Shown: positions 26,201-36,759 of the stretch, one piece after another
Layout: each line of letters opens with the position of its first letter
Position numbering within the stretch: the first letter of the stretch is position 1
From: Citrus sinensis
Lineage: Eukaryota > Streptophyta > Magnoliopsida > Sapindales > Rutaceae
Length of the DNA: 64,000 nucleotides
Reading direction: 5' to 3'
Assembly: GCF_022201045.2 (NCBI RefSeq)
Contig: NC_068563.1
Coordinates: 4,092,001-4,156,000 of the forward strand
Program-made: the position numbers and the translations under genes
Notes under the pieces: model-generated
What the model was told of the DNA's origin: nothing
What the model saw: only the letters and a program-made list of their open reading frames with translations
Database searches by the model: none

Positions 26201-27750
26201 GTCTTCCAGATAGCTCTAACAACCCAGTTGAATTGACGGGACAGCATCCACATGGGCTTAATCAGGGTGAGGAAGCATTTCATTCAAATTTCATTCCATC
26301 TTCTCAAAATGATTTTCAAGAAATCTCAGACTCTGGGCAGTCAGTGTCTAAGCGCACTGAGGTGAACAACACTGATAGTGGTTCTGTCAAGTTTACTGTT
26401 GATGAACCAATTGAATATTTCAAAGCTCAGGAATCACCAACTGGTGAAGCTGTAAGTGTGGCTGTTGGCAGTTCGCAACCTTTGGGTAACAACTCAGAGG
26501 TGAAGTTTGGGGTTAAAGATGAAGTATCCTCAGTAAACAAAGTTGGTATTGAAGAGGAAAATAATCAAGATCATGTTCCTAATACACATACTGTTTCCCG
26601 AGTGGCCAGGGGTAAGTAAAAAATATTATTTTGTTTGAACCACATATTAGTGTTCGATTTCTTAAATAATTTATTTACTTTTAAGATGAGAAGAAAATGG
26701 TCTTTCTCTGTGAAATTTTATGTAGTTTGGAATCTAAGGTTTGGTGTTGAACTGACTGATAATTAATGAACCTTTTTTACACTATTGTTACATGTCAATA
26801 GGGAGCATAAGCATAATATGTCTTCTGGATTGTGTATCAACATTTTACTCATTCAAATTTAAAAATCTAAGAGCAGATTGAAAAGACACTTCCTTTACAC
26901 ACCACATGAAACTTGGTTTCTAGGGCACCCCTATTCGGAAAACAAGTAGCTGCTGCCAAAGAAAGGGGAGTTTTTTACTTTTATCAAAGACGATTTTTCG
27001 GGTTTGAATTGTGTTTATCTTCAAGTCGAGATACACTCTTTCTGTTCCCTTTGTGGTGTTTTCCATATATTGTCCTTGTGTTTTTGAACAGCTCATTCAC
27101 CCTTTCATAGATCTCTTATTGATTGCTAATCGTAGTTGTCATATTTCTTATCCACACCAAAAGGGAAAAAGACAATGGCAATTTATTGTTAATTGTAATT
27201 TGATGAATATTTACTTCAATTAGCTTTATTTTGAAGGTTATTCGATTTGCCAATAAAACTAAGGGTCTTCTCTTATTGACATATTATAATATTTGATGGG
27301 AGTGTGAATGCGACCTCCTCTCCATCTCCCTTGAATTTTTTTTCTTTTTTTTAAAAAATGAATCTCAGTGAATGTGTTAACAGTTTTTGCAGTCTGTTCA
27401 GGGTTGTGTTTATTGTGATTGCATGTATGCTTTTTGTGATCTCTGTTTACAAACCTGATTATACGGATAGTTTTGACCATCATTTTATTTGTTGTACAGG
27501 TAAAAATGCATATGCAGTATCAGTCCTGAGGCGGGTTGAGATGAAACTTGACGGTCGAGATATTGTTGAGAACAGGTATCTGATTTCTTTAAAAGTTGTT
27601 ATTCAGCTTGGATAATTTATGTGCTGATGTGAACCTTCCACTTGTTTCAGAAATCTTAGCATTGCAGAGCAAGTGGATCATCTGCTTAAGCAGGCCACAA
27701 GTGTGGATAATCTTTGCAACATGTATGAAGGTTGGACGCCGTGGATTTGA
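11091..27750 (+). CDS. SMG1: SMG1, PI3K-like kinase of nonsense-mediated mRNA decay
   Basis: The gene phosphorylates the UPF1 helicase to trigger decay of mRNAs with premature stops. I assembled 15 exons: 11091-11401, 11565-16548, 16628-16816, 17675-17789, 18190-19246, 20294-20741, 21129-21182, 21279-24144, 24274-24387, 24708-24838, 25291-25383, 25570-25839, 25945-26611, 27500-27575, 27651-27750. They join in frame to 11,475 nt (3824 residues plus stop), all GT-AG. An in-frame TAA at 11049 precedes the start. Helical HEAT/FAT-type repeats fill residues ~100-1830. An FRB-like region follows, then the kinase with GDRH (D2238), N2243 and HIDYN (D2257; SMG1-type DYN instead of DFG). A long insert rich in helices comes next, then the FATC tail ending MYEGWTPWI. 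Exons 2 (4984 bp) and 8 (2866 bp) are unusually long. The N-terminus is low-complexity Thr/Ala. A. thaliana lacks SMG1, though most land plants keep it. Confidence 0.95.
16905..17165 (+). repeat. Two related blocks in SMG1 intron 3
   Basis: Two stretches (about 16907-16965 and 17108-17165) share the wording TTACCTRATAGCTTAARCTTTTG followed by AATAACTT-like text. This phrase recalls dispersed LTR fragments of plant retrotransposons. It may be remnants of one element. No coding or terminal structure remains. Confidence 0.35.
20095..20270 (+). repeat. Imperfect tandem duplication before SMG1 exon 6
   Basis: Copy 1 (20095-20163) and copy 2 (20202-20270) share TTATTACTTCTGTTGT at the start and CCATTTGAWAGTTTCAAG at the end, 107 bases apart. 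The second copy forms the pyrimidine-rich zone just before the exon 6 acceptor at 20293. Confidence 0.7.
20903..20960 (+). repeat. Exact 29-bp tandem duplication in SMG1 intron 6
   Basis: Units 20903-20931 and 20932-20960 are identical. They start TAGATTGTATTGCATTG and end TATCTTG. Two copies only, so probably a recent slippage or duplication event of no known role. Confidence 0.9.
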
Positions 27751-28640
27751 TCAACTAAAGCCTATGGATTCTTAAGAGATTCAGTGATCTTGAGTTATTG
27801 CATGCAAGATACGTGCCAAGCATGTCAGAGGTGCATCAGTTACTCATCTGACTCACTGTTTAGATCTTGTGTATGAAATTCTTTCCCTGTTTGGGGAAGA
27901 AAGTCTTCATCAGAAGCCCATCTTTTGGCTTGAAGATTGCTGTAATGGCTATTTTTGATGAGGAAACTGCTTTGAATCAGTATGAGGAGCTTGAAATGGT
28001 GCTACCAAGTACATGCTCAATCTGGCCCCATGCATTTTCTTGTGAGCCTTCAACATAGATCTCTCTTACTTCAGGGATCTAAGATGATTCTACGATCACG
28101 GGGACTCTTCTCTTGCCTTATCTGCAGCTTGAAAAGCGAAACCTATGAAGATGCGATAAAAGTATGCCCATCTGCTGGTCCAAATGGGAGGACCTTATTG
28201 GGAGGTTTCAACCCGTTCAATATCGAGGGATAAAAAGCCATCTCAGGTACTTGCATGTGAATTTTCGGCTTGCTTCACAACCTTTGTGGTTTGTATTTAC
28301 AAAGCTCGTCAAACTGCATCAGCACTCAGCCAGCAGTTTGCTAATGAAAGTCGCGCGTTGCACGTCCATTGGGAGAATTCAGTGGTTCATTAGGTACTCA
28401 ATATTCTGCAGTAAATATTTTTTTCTTCATCTGGTTCTATGTTACCAGTTTTGTAAATGTATTTTCATTTTCAGTTTGTGACACGGGCAACTAATATTTT
28501 TCATTTGTATAATGTTTTTCAAACACTTCGGCTCTTTGCTTTAAGTTTCGTATTAAAATTTGTTGTAATGGGGTAATTGCAGACGACTGGAGGCTTGTGT
28601 GTGTATTGAACTTATTGTCAGTGCACTATAGTTTACAAAA
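27751..28640 (+). other. SMG1: Probable long 3' UTR of SMG1
   Basis: Sequence after the SMG1 stop is less AT-rich than ordinary spacer and contains splice-like sites: a donor-like CTCAG/GTACTT near 28246, AG-ending pyrimidine runs near 28071, and CAG near 28582. The short open frames here resemble no known protein. The polyadenylation site is not visible with certainty, and the end given is approximate. Confidence 0.4.
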
Positions 28641-29864
28641 CACAATAGTAATTGACACATTTCAATTTTGCAACATTTTATCTTTGGTATTTGACTATTA
28701 AATGTCAAGCAAGGTGCCTTTTACAATGATAAATTATAAGCCGGGCCATCAGGATTTATGCTCTATTAATTCTTACCAGCGGATGCACAAAATTAACTAC
28801 GCTGTGCTACTATGATCATCTTTTTCTGGCAAGCCAAATTTGCAAGAGAGACAGAAATGTTAAATGCGAACTCAGACTCTTTGTTTATACAAACAATCTT
28901 GCAACTTTGTTTATACAAAACAATCTTGAATTATTGCTAATTTACTAAATTTTCTCAATCAAGAGTGTAACATTCTTAATATGAGCCACGTATAATTAAC
29001 AAATGTGGATGCTCATTGCTCTAGGACTTGGAAAAGCATTAGTAGAAAAGCAATCTACTCGTATAACCAAGTTGACGCAATTAATATTCAACTACAAATA
29101 AACTATTAAATCTTCAAGAGTGTCACATTAACTGCATCTGAAATAAATGAACAATAGTTGCTAAAAGATCAAGATATTTCATATTGACAGCCTACATCAT
29201 TAGAAGAGATCGCGTTACTATTTCATTTTAAAGTAATGATTAGCTTATACAAATTTTATATCCCAACTTTGAAGTATATTATTAAAAATTTAATCATTGA
29301 AGAAAATGAAAAAAAAAAAAAAACTTGGATGTTAACGGGTGTATAGAAGAAAAGATGCGTGAAGCAGTTATTTTGATAAACAAATGAATGTGTTTAGCAA
29401 ATAGGTTCTCAAAGTTATAACTTGAACAATAGTTATAATCAATGTTTTTGAGGAAAAATATATTATTGAACGAACGATAAATTGTAATTTGAATATGAGG
29501 ATGATTGATTAAAGAGCTACATTTGGCTATGAAATGCTTTGGATGTGAAAAAAAAAAAAAAAAAGGCTAGTAATTTATGACTTAAAGACAAAAGAAAATA
29601 TAATGCACTAATCTTCTTTGGCTTTGTTGATCAATTAACACTTGTAAGTGTAAAACACGCAGCGGCTGTCTTCAATTCGTTTTCTCCAACATGTTCAATA
29701 GATTGTGTTGTGTCTTTCAATGATTCTTCCGAACTGCAAGTACACAAACTCTTGTCAATCTCAGAATCTCGGGAGAAAAATTTAAAAAAAAAAAAATCAT
29801 CTTATTAATCAAGAGACCACTTTATTCAACTGATCGACAATTATTATTTTCTATTAATTATTAT
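28641..29864. other. Spacer between SMG1 and LBD gene
   Basis: AT-rich. A-runs at about 29310-29325 and 29550-29565. From about 29510 to 29864 it is similar to 33465-33898, so this part belongs to the duplicated LBD unit (its 3' flank). No gene seen. Confidence 0.6.
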
Positions 29865-30593
29865 TTAGTACCTTGACTCGTAAGCTTCCTTAGAATCTAC
29901 GTACGACTGTCTGTCATCTACGGTATCGAAAAACGGATGCATCTCATCACAGTCCCGAACAACCTCTTGTTGGATTTCCAGCGGTTGTGATGCAACCAGT
30001 TGGGATTGAAAGGCCATGGAACTGCCATTGTTGTTGTTCGCAGCATGCGTGTCTTCAACCCAGACGTCTCTGGCATCCATATAGAGAGAACTGTAACTGT
30101 TGTAGGAGTAAGAAGCAACTGCATCATCATCATCATTAGTATTATTATTGTGGAGGAGCGAAAGGGCATCAATATAAGGCAGCGCCATGCCCAGTTCCAA
30201 TTGCGAGGGCACGTCATCCGCCGCCGCAGTCGAAAGCTGTTGTTGATAATACATCTGTCTGTACATGTCAAGTTGTGCCTGCGCGGCGCGCAGCTCCGCC
30301 TCCACCTGCCAAATTTGGTACTGTAATTGGCAAACGACTCCCAAACATCCGTGAACGGGGTATCTGTCGCGGATGTTTGCCTCGTAGATGATGGATCTCA
30401 TTGCTTCCGCTCTCCGCTCGGCGTCCAGGGGCTTTATGATGCTCAAGATGTTGCTTCTTCCGAATAACTTGTGCGCATTTTGAAACAACCTGGGTTGATC
30501 GGCGGGAAAGTAGGGTGCCAGCGGGCAATCAGAAGAGCATCTCCTCCTTTGGTACTTGCAGGCAGCACAGGCTTGGCTGGCCTTAAGGGTCAT
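29865..30593 (-). CDS. LOB-domain transcription factor, LBD22/LBD27-like
   Basis: 242-residue, apparently single-exon LBD protein. The DNA-binding C-block zinc motif is C9-x2-C12-x6-C19-x3-C23, within QACAACKYQRRRCSSDC. Then come the GAS block (FQNAHKLFGRSNI...) and a VHGCLGVVCQLQYQIW stretch leading into a helix that replaces the usual leucine zipper. The C-terminus is rich in Asn, Asp and Ser. The opening MTLK and the LQYQIW wording resemble Arabidopsis LBD22 and LBD27. LBD27 (SIDECAR POLLEN) controls microspore division, so a reproductive role is possible but not shown. LBD factors act in the nucleus. A broken copy lies 3.95 kb to the right. The usual second-exon intron of many LBD genes is not evident, since the frame stays open to the stop at 29865. 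Confidence 0.9.
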   Translation of the reverse strand: MTLKASQACAACKYQRRRCSSDCPLAPYFPADQPRLFQNAHKLFGRSNILSIIKPLDAERRAEAMRSIIYEANIRDRYPVHGCLGVVCQLQYQIWQVEAELRAAQAQLDMYRQMYYQQQLSTAAADDVPSQLELGMALPYIDALSLLHNNNTNDDDDAVASYSYNSYSSLYMDARDVWVEDTHAANNNNGSSMAFQSQLVASQPLEIQQEVVRDCDEMHPFFDTVDDRQSYVDSKEAYESRY

Positions 30594-31732
30594 GTTCGTT
30601 CAAGCATTCAGATATGGTAATGGAACGTGCAAAATTGTCAAGAAAGAAGAAGAAAGCCAGAGAGTGTTTCATAAGGAGAAAAAGGGTATTAGTGAACTAC
30701 GATGATGGTGATGGTGATGGTGAAATGGTGAGTTGAAACCAAAATGGTTAACACACTTTGTTTGAAGTGGGATATGAAAGGGTCTAAATAAGAGCGGATT
30801 TACTGGATGTGAAGAGACTCAGTAAAAGCAAAGAGATAGAAGATATGGCAACCGAATATTTCGGAGATGTTTTTTTTCAAGTTGTGAATAACCGAATGAT
30901 AGGACAAATGTTCAAATTATAGCACTCTGGCCAGAGTCCTCATTTCTTGGGCCACTTACGGTCAATCAAAACCTGCTTTTTTGTATTTTGAGCTTACGCG
31001 CACGTGGCTTGAAACTAAAGATTTTTCACTCCTAATTTTTTAAAAACATCTTTGGTCGATCGGGGTGAAAAATATGGTGCTAAATATATAGCGATTTGTG
31101 TTGTTATAAATAATTGTTTAAAAAAATATGAAATCAAGAAATTAGTCTTAAAATCTAATTTCATTAAAGAAAGAAGCACCAATCTTATAAAAGTTTTCTT
31201 GATTTTGATTAAATTCAAACTCAAATAGTGATAAAATGAAGCAATCTTACCATTGGAGGCCAAACTCACGTCTTTCTACTATAATCTCTCTATATTCAAA
31301 ATTCCCACTTCAAATGTACCTACTCCCACAATGATTTTGAATCTAGAGCACTCCAAAATTTCAATAAAAACCAAAATTCACAAAACCTAAGAAAATTTTT
31401 TGATAACCTTTGTCAAAGAAAACTACCGTTTTCTCTCTCTTTTTTTAAATAAAAAGCAAATTAAATTCTTAAAAGAAATCTAATAGTGGTGTTTTTTTAT
31501 CACAATACACCTCAATTAAGTAATTTCAACAGTTTTTTTTATCATGTTACGACTGGAAGAAACATTACGAATTAAAAATTGTTTGCTATAAGGGCTTTAA
31601 TGTGTTTTAAGTCCAAATCCAAACTCGTGATGAAGTGGCTCACACGTGAATTTGGGCTTAGCATCTTGATTTAGATTTTAGTTTTCATTATATTGTTTTG
31701 GAAAATAAAGTTTCATTTTCATGTGTCAACTC
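30594..31732. other. 5' flank of LBD gene and AT-rich spacer
   Basis: Up to about 30900 the sequence parallels 34608-34835 and so forms the duplicated promoter of the LBD gene. It contains a GATGGTGATGGTGATGGTG trinucleotide run at ~30702-30721. From 30900 to 31732 nothing recognisable is present. The minus-strand open frame at 31015-31269 has no similarity I can name. Confidence 0.6.
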
Positions 31733-32735
31733 TAGGGATGGTAATGGGGAGGGGAGGGGAGGTGACCGATCTCCCCGTATCTATCCCCGATATTTTGCGT
31801 ATATCCCCGTCCCCGTCAGAATTACTTGAGAGAATCTTCATCTCTTCCCCGAATAATAACAGGGGATCCCCGAGGATCCCCGATCCCCGAATAACTAATA
31901 CATTTTTTTTTTCAATTTTGAGTTAATCATATTAAAATAAAAAATTCAAATAAAAGTAAAGTTCGAAATATATCTTACATTAATATCTATTACAAAAGTC
32001 ACATACATTAAATTAGTAAGTAACACAACATGCAAGGAATACAAACTTCTTTTACAAACTATCATGAATAAATTAATAGTTTAATACAAAATTGTTACAA
32101 ATAAAATCGAATTTAGATTCAAAATTAACTTTTTTAATGGTGGCGTGGGCACTTTATAAATGTGGATTATTCCCTTTATAACACAATGGTTAAATCAGAG
32201 CAAATCAAAAGTAAATATTAGATTAGATTAGATTAGATTAGATATTAAAATTATGATTCGTTGTGGGCAATTATAACATCTAAAAATAAATAAAAAATAG
32301 ATTTAAGTTTAAAATATTTAAAGAATATTAAAATTAAAAAAAATGTTTGGCTAATAGAATCTACTCGGTCTTTTTAATGTCGTAAATAAAAATTTAAAAC
32401 TTTAATTAGTTAATTAGGCATAAAAGTTTAATAATATAAATATTTTGATTTTTTTTATTTTTACGAATATTTATAATTTTATAATTTAAATTTTATTATT
32501 TATTTACTAGTAATTTTAAAAAATTAAAATAAAATTAAAAATTAAAATGGGGAAATTGGTAGGGGATGAGGATTTCACCTCATCCCTGTCACCTTCCCGA
32601 ATAAGAAATTGAGTAAAAAAATTCCCCCGTCCCCTCCCCGAATAAGAAATTGGGTATGAAATTATCCTCATACCCTTCCTGAATGGGAAAAATCTCCAAG
32701 GGTACCCGTCCCGGTGGGGATTTTTGCCATCCCTA
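31733..32735. mobile_element. Non-autonomous hAT-type transposon, 1003 bp
   Basis: The element begins TAGGGATGG and ends CCATCCCTA, perfect 9-bp terminal inverted repeats. GC-rich subterminal zones full of GGGGA/TCCCC motifs lie inside both ends. It is flanked by an exact 8-bp target duplication GTCAACTC (31725-31732 and 32736-32743), the length produced by hAT transposases. The interior is AT-rich, with a pentamer run GATTA x5 near 32220-32242 and no transposase. The open frames at both ends (31693-31926 and 32516-32758) are the repeat motifs and not genes. The exact target duplication suggests a fairly young insertion. Confidence 0.92.
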
Positions 32736-32743
32736 GTCAACTC

Positions 32744-33658
32744 TGACCAAAGGATCATATCCTATTAACTTTATAACTCTTTCTTCTCTTAATCATATCT
32801 CTTTATTTATCTTTTGCCTGTAACCGTAAAATTGATATTACATCAGAATACACATACCTTCTAACCTATAAGCAACGCAAATGCATAGATAGGAAGGAGA
32901 AAAATGGAAAGAGAAATTAAGAATTTTAAGTAAATAAAAAGAAAATATAATTAAGTATTTGCAAGTAGTGAAGACATACACGATTGAAACAACCAGTTTC
33001 TTTTTTTTTTTTTTATCTTTTTATGTTTTATTTTCCAGTTGGCGTCCTCTCTTTCAATTCTACCAAAATCTGCTGCCTACTCTCATTGCGTGCAATAGTT
33101 TACTACATTTTATGCGAAATCCTGTTACAAACTTCTCAATCACTTGCTTTTCTTGGCACTGGTACATGTTATGCCGAAATCCTGTTACAAACTTAGCAAG
33201 CAGTTGCTTTTCTTGGCACTCTTAAGTACAGATTTTTTTTTTGGGATTAAAGTTTTTAATTTTGTATTCATGCTATGTGTCATATAATTTAAGGACACAA
33301 AATTGTTATGTTTGCATGAGTGATAAATCACTCAAAAACTTTATGACTAATGAAAAATTTGATGGGAAAAAAATCTTTACATGAAATCTGAATATCACAA
33401 ATTAATATAGTATTTATTTTATTTTATATTAATTGAACAATGTCACTTGGATAATTAAATGATTGATTAAAGAACTACATCTGACAGTGAATAATACTTT
33501 TTAGAAAATAAAATTTCAAAAATAGCCTCAAAACTATTAAATTTATACTGTAAGAGATAATAAAATATACTACTGCACTTTTAAAATGCAGCTTCTTTTG
33601 TGTTTTACAGACGCTTAATATGCATTTCAAAAGTGAGAACATACATACATACATACAT

Positions 33659-33698
<40 letters not shown>

Positions 33699-33898
33699 TC
33701 TCTGGCTTTGTAAGATCAATTGACACTGGTAACGCTGCTCTTCAAACCGTTTGCTCCAATATGCTCAATGGATTGTGTTTTTATCTTCTGCTTTTGCATT
33801 CAATCTTTTATTCAGGGTAAGGCTTACGATATTCCCTAACTAGTCGAGATTTTTTATTATTTTAAATAAAATCTTCGACGTGCACTAATTATGTATCC
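32744..33898. other. Spacer with small repeats, 3' flank of LBD pseudogene
   Basis: It contains a 60-bp tandem duplication (copies from 33111 and 33171, sharing GAAATCCTGTTACAAACTT and TTGCTTTTCTTGGCACT). It also has an ATAC/AT microsatellite at 33640-33695. From 33465 on, similarity to 29512-29864 marks the edge of the LBD duplication. No gene is seen. Confidence 0.65.
33640..33695. repeat. Compound (ATAC)n (AT)n microsatellite
   Basis: About five CATA units are followed by roughly 17 AT units. The open frames overlapping it on both strands are artefacts of the repeat. Confidence 0.95.
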
Positions 33899-34607
33899 CT
33901 TAGTCATAAGCCTCTTTGAAATGTATACATGTACTGTCTGTCATTCATGCTATCGAAAAATTGGATGCATCTCATTATGTACGTTCCTTTAAAATCTCTT
34001 GCTGGAATGACTGGATTGTGAGGCAACCAAGTGGGATCGATTTGCCATGGAATCGCCATAATTGTATGTTGCACATGGACAATTGGAAACATTATTATCT
34101 TTTGGCATCAACACAAGGAGATTGGTAAGGCTGTGGATTGTGTTTGAAGAGTGAAAGGAAATTATTACTCGGTGGTGCCATGGCCCATTTTAATTGTAAA
34201 GACACATCATTAACTAGTCATAGTCGAAACATGTTGTTGAAAATAATGCCGTCTACACATACTGTCAGGTTGTGCATGCAAGGGGTTGAGCTCTTCCTGA
34301 TCAGCCTGCTAAATTTGATGTCGTAATTGACAAATTACTATACCCAAACATCCACGAACAGGTATCTGTCGCGAATGTTTGATTGGTTAATGATGGATCT
34401 CATTGCTTCTGCCTCTAGTTGATCATGAGAATGCGACTCCTTTATGATCTTCAAAAGATTGCATACACCAAACAACTTGTAAGCGTTTTGAGACATCTTG
34501 GTTGATCAGGAGCGAAATACGGTGCTAAAGGACAACAGACACTGCACCTCCTTCTTTGGTACTTTGCACGCAGCACAGGCTTGTCTGGTGCAGCCATTAA
34601 GGGTCAT
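33899..34607 (-). pseudogene. Degenerate tandem copy of the LBD gene
   Basis: Read on the minus strand from 34607 it starts with the same MTL start and C-block region (QACAAC) as the LBD gene at 29865-30593. It gains one base after the second zinc cysteine (near 34564), shifting the frame, and a TGA follows within about 20 codons. Further similarity continues through the GAS block, the Ile-Arg-Asp-Arg-Tyr region and the C-terminal KEAYD-stop, with more shifts. The break removes the zinc motif, so no working LBD protein is possible. Upstream and downstream flanks are also similar, so the whole gene was duplicated. Confidence 0.88.
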
Positions 34608-36759
34608 GTTTCTTTTAACATTCAAATATAGTGAAAAAAATATGAGAAAATGCAACTAAAGAATTGTCAAGTACGTAGATCAAAAGAACTGAAATGGGCA
34701 ACACTCTGTGATGTGAACAGGTCTGATATGAGCGCATTTAGTGGATGTGAAGGGGAGTTTCGGGAAAAATAATAAGACAGAGAAGATATGGAAACGAGTA
34801 TTTGAAGATGTGCTTTTCGAGTTGTGAATAACTCGATCGAAACATTTTGGAACATTGGAGCATCAACTGAAATATTTTGGAACTACAAAGATAATTATTA
34901 AATTGTTAGAATGGATAAAAACATTCCCCTATAATAGTTGTTAATACGAATAACATAAATTCTGATATAGCTATTTTTGTACATTTTATGCACTCTACAA
35001 ATAGGAGAATACATAGAGTTGAACATATATAGTAAAATAAGAAATTGAAAAATTTCATTGAAATTGTTCATTTGGAAATTTCTCGATAAACTAATCATAC
35101 ATTCTTCTCTCCAGCAAAATAATAGGACCGTTAAGCTCATTACTAAACTAATTGAAGAGATGAAATATAACCAAGATATATCTTTTTTATCAAAGGTTGA
35201 ATCGATCATTAAAAGAAGAACTAGGCCAAAAATTAGGATATATTCTGAGAAAATAAAACTTCTATTGAAGAGAAGCAAATCATGAAAGGCCTTCATAAAA
35301 ATTCTCATAGAATCAAGAATGTAGTTCATTCTGTACATGTCAAATCATGAATTAGTAATTGCATCCAATCTCTAAAAAAACCCTATTGTTTTTATCTCTA
35401 CTTTTGGATTGAAATATTTATGGAATCTCCATGATTATGGTCAAACCTTATTCCATGGTATTTACATGAGATTTATCTTTCTTATTCTTGTGAAATTCCT
35501 TGAGAGGGCTTAGTTGATCCACAATTTATGTTCCATCTTTCATTTCCCATTTGTTTGTTTCGAGAAATATATCGATTAATTCCAAATTTTTCTTTTTCAA
35601 TTACAAAATTAAGTATAGTGATAAAAATTGTAATTCAACTCTTATTGTCTTCCATCAGCTCAATAATCAATTTATACAACATATTCAAGGATATAAAAGG
35701 AAAATATTCGAGTGCTATAAATGAGGGACTCATCTAACCAATTCATTGTCACTTGTTCTTGATTCTTTGTAATGTGTATACGTCATAATATATGGTCTGC
35801 AATGACGGCCTTGATTCTTGCTGCCTCTGTATCAAAAGTCAACTATGTTGGACCTAGAATATACATGGGTTCATTCGTTAAGTTAAATTTTCATAAGTGC
35901 CTGATGTTTAAGAAAAAATAATATATTATAATACATGGAAGATAATACTCGTTCTTAGAGGACCTATCTCTATGATTCATGTATTATATGTCTTAAGTCT
36001 AAAAGAAATGATATATGTAAATATCAAATCAAATGAAATGTCTGGATCAAGTGGGAGAATGCTGGACACTTGTCTGTTGAGGTTTCTTCTAAAAAATGTT
36101 TCCAGTACGTGGACCAATATTTCATTGAGCTGAATTTTGCCACGTTTAGAGAAACAAGTGCCAGCTATCAGCTGCTATGATGACTAATTATAACTTCCAT
36201 CATTTCATCTTTGATGGAAAGATGAAATATAAAGGAAATGGTGAACAATCGTTTGCCCCCTGAGACTATGTAATCTAACTAAAAAATAAACCATTATGAG
36301 ATTACAGAAGGCTCGGAAGAAGTAAACACCCGCATAGAACACATCAATGACTGTTGACTTAAACTCCTACTGGAAATTCTAAACTTCCGCTCTTGTTTTT
36401 GTGGCCATGTTCTGTTATTCTTGCGTACTTAAGTTTTCTTACAAACTGTTGACTTAAACTCCTATATGTCTTAAGATAATTAGATTGAGAACAATACACA
36501 TATATTCTTGTACATGGTTAACTTTTGGCTTTTTGTAATCTTCTTTCTTAATGGTTAAGTGCTTTATTAACATATTAATTCATACGACATAGCACTAGAT
36601 AAAATAAAAGTTCGATAAATCTTAAGAGGAAACCGATATTATATATGGAAAAATATGATATTATTTGACGTAAGTACTAATTTTTTTATTTAAAAAATAC
36701 AAAATTAACATTCCAAGAAATCACTGAAAATTACAAAACATCATAATAAATAGCCTATA
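34608..36759. other. Decayed, probably retroelement-derived sequence
   Basis: To ~34835 this is the promoter of the LBD pseudogene. From ~34900 to 36060 there are long but unrecognisable open frames on both strands, too AT-rich to trust. At about 36050-36065 the text AAGTGGGAGAATGCTGGAC looks like the polypurine tract and LTR start of a plant copia element, so 36063-36540 might be an old LTR. I could not find a matching second LTR or target duplication. Confidence 0.3.

Noticed and set aside
27867-28481. Several overlapping plus-strand frames after the SMG1 stop
   Set aside because: They overlap in different frames with no recognisable domain. The position fits SMG1 3' UTR.
32516-32758. Minus-strand frame with RDGYPWRFFPF and repeated SYPISYSGRG-type text
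   Set aside because: It is the GGGGA/TCCCC subterminal repeat of the hAT element and not a gene.
34898-35338. 146-codon minus-strand frame that looks hydrophobic and membrane-like
   Set aside because: Composition follows from AT-rich sequence. The opposite strand is also open, and no family pattern or splice context supports it.
36061-36540. Possible solo copia LTR starting TGCTGGAC after a polypurine-like tract
   Set aside because: No matching second LTR, no convincing CA end with target duplication. Left as unresolved sequence and not called an element.
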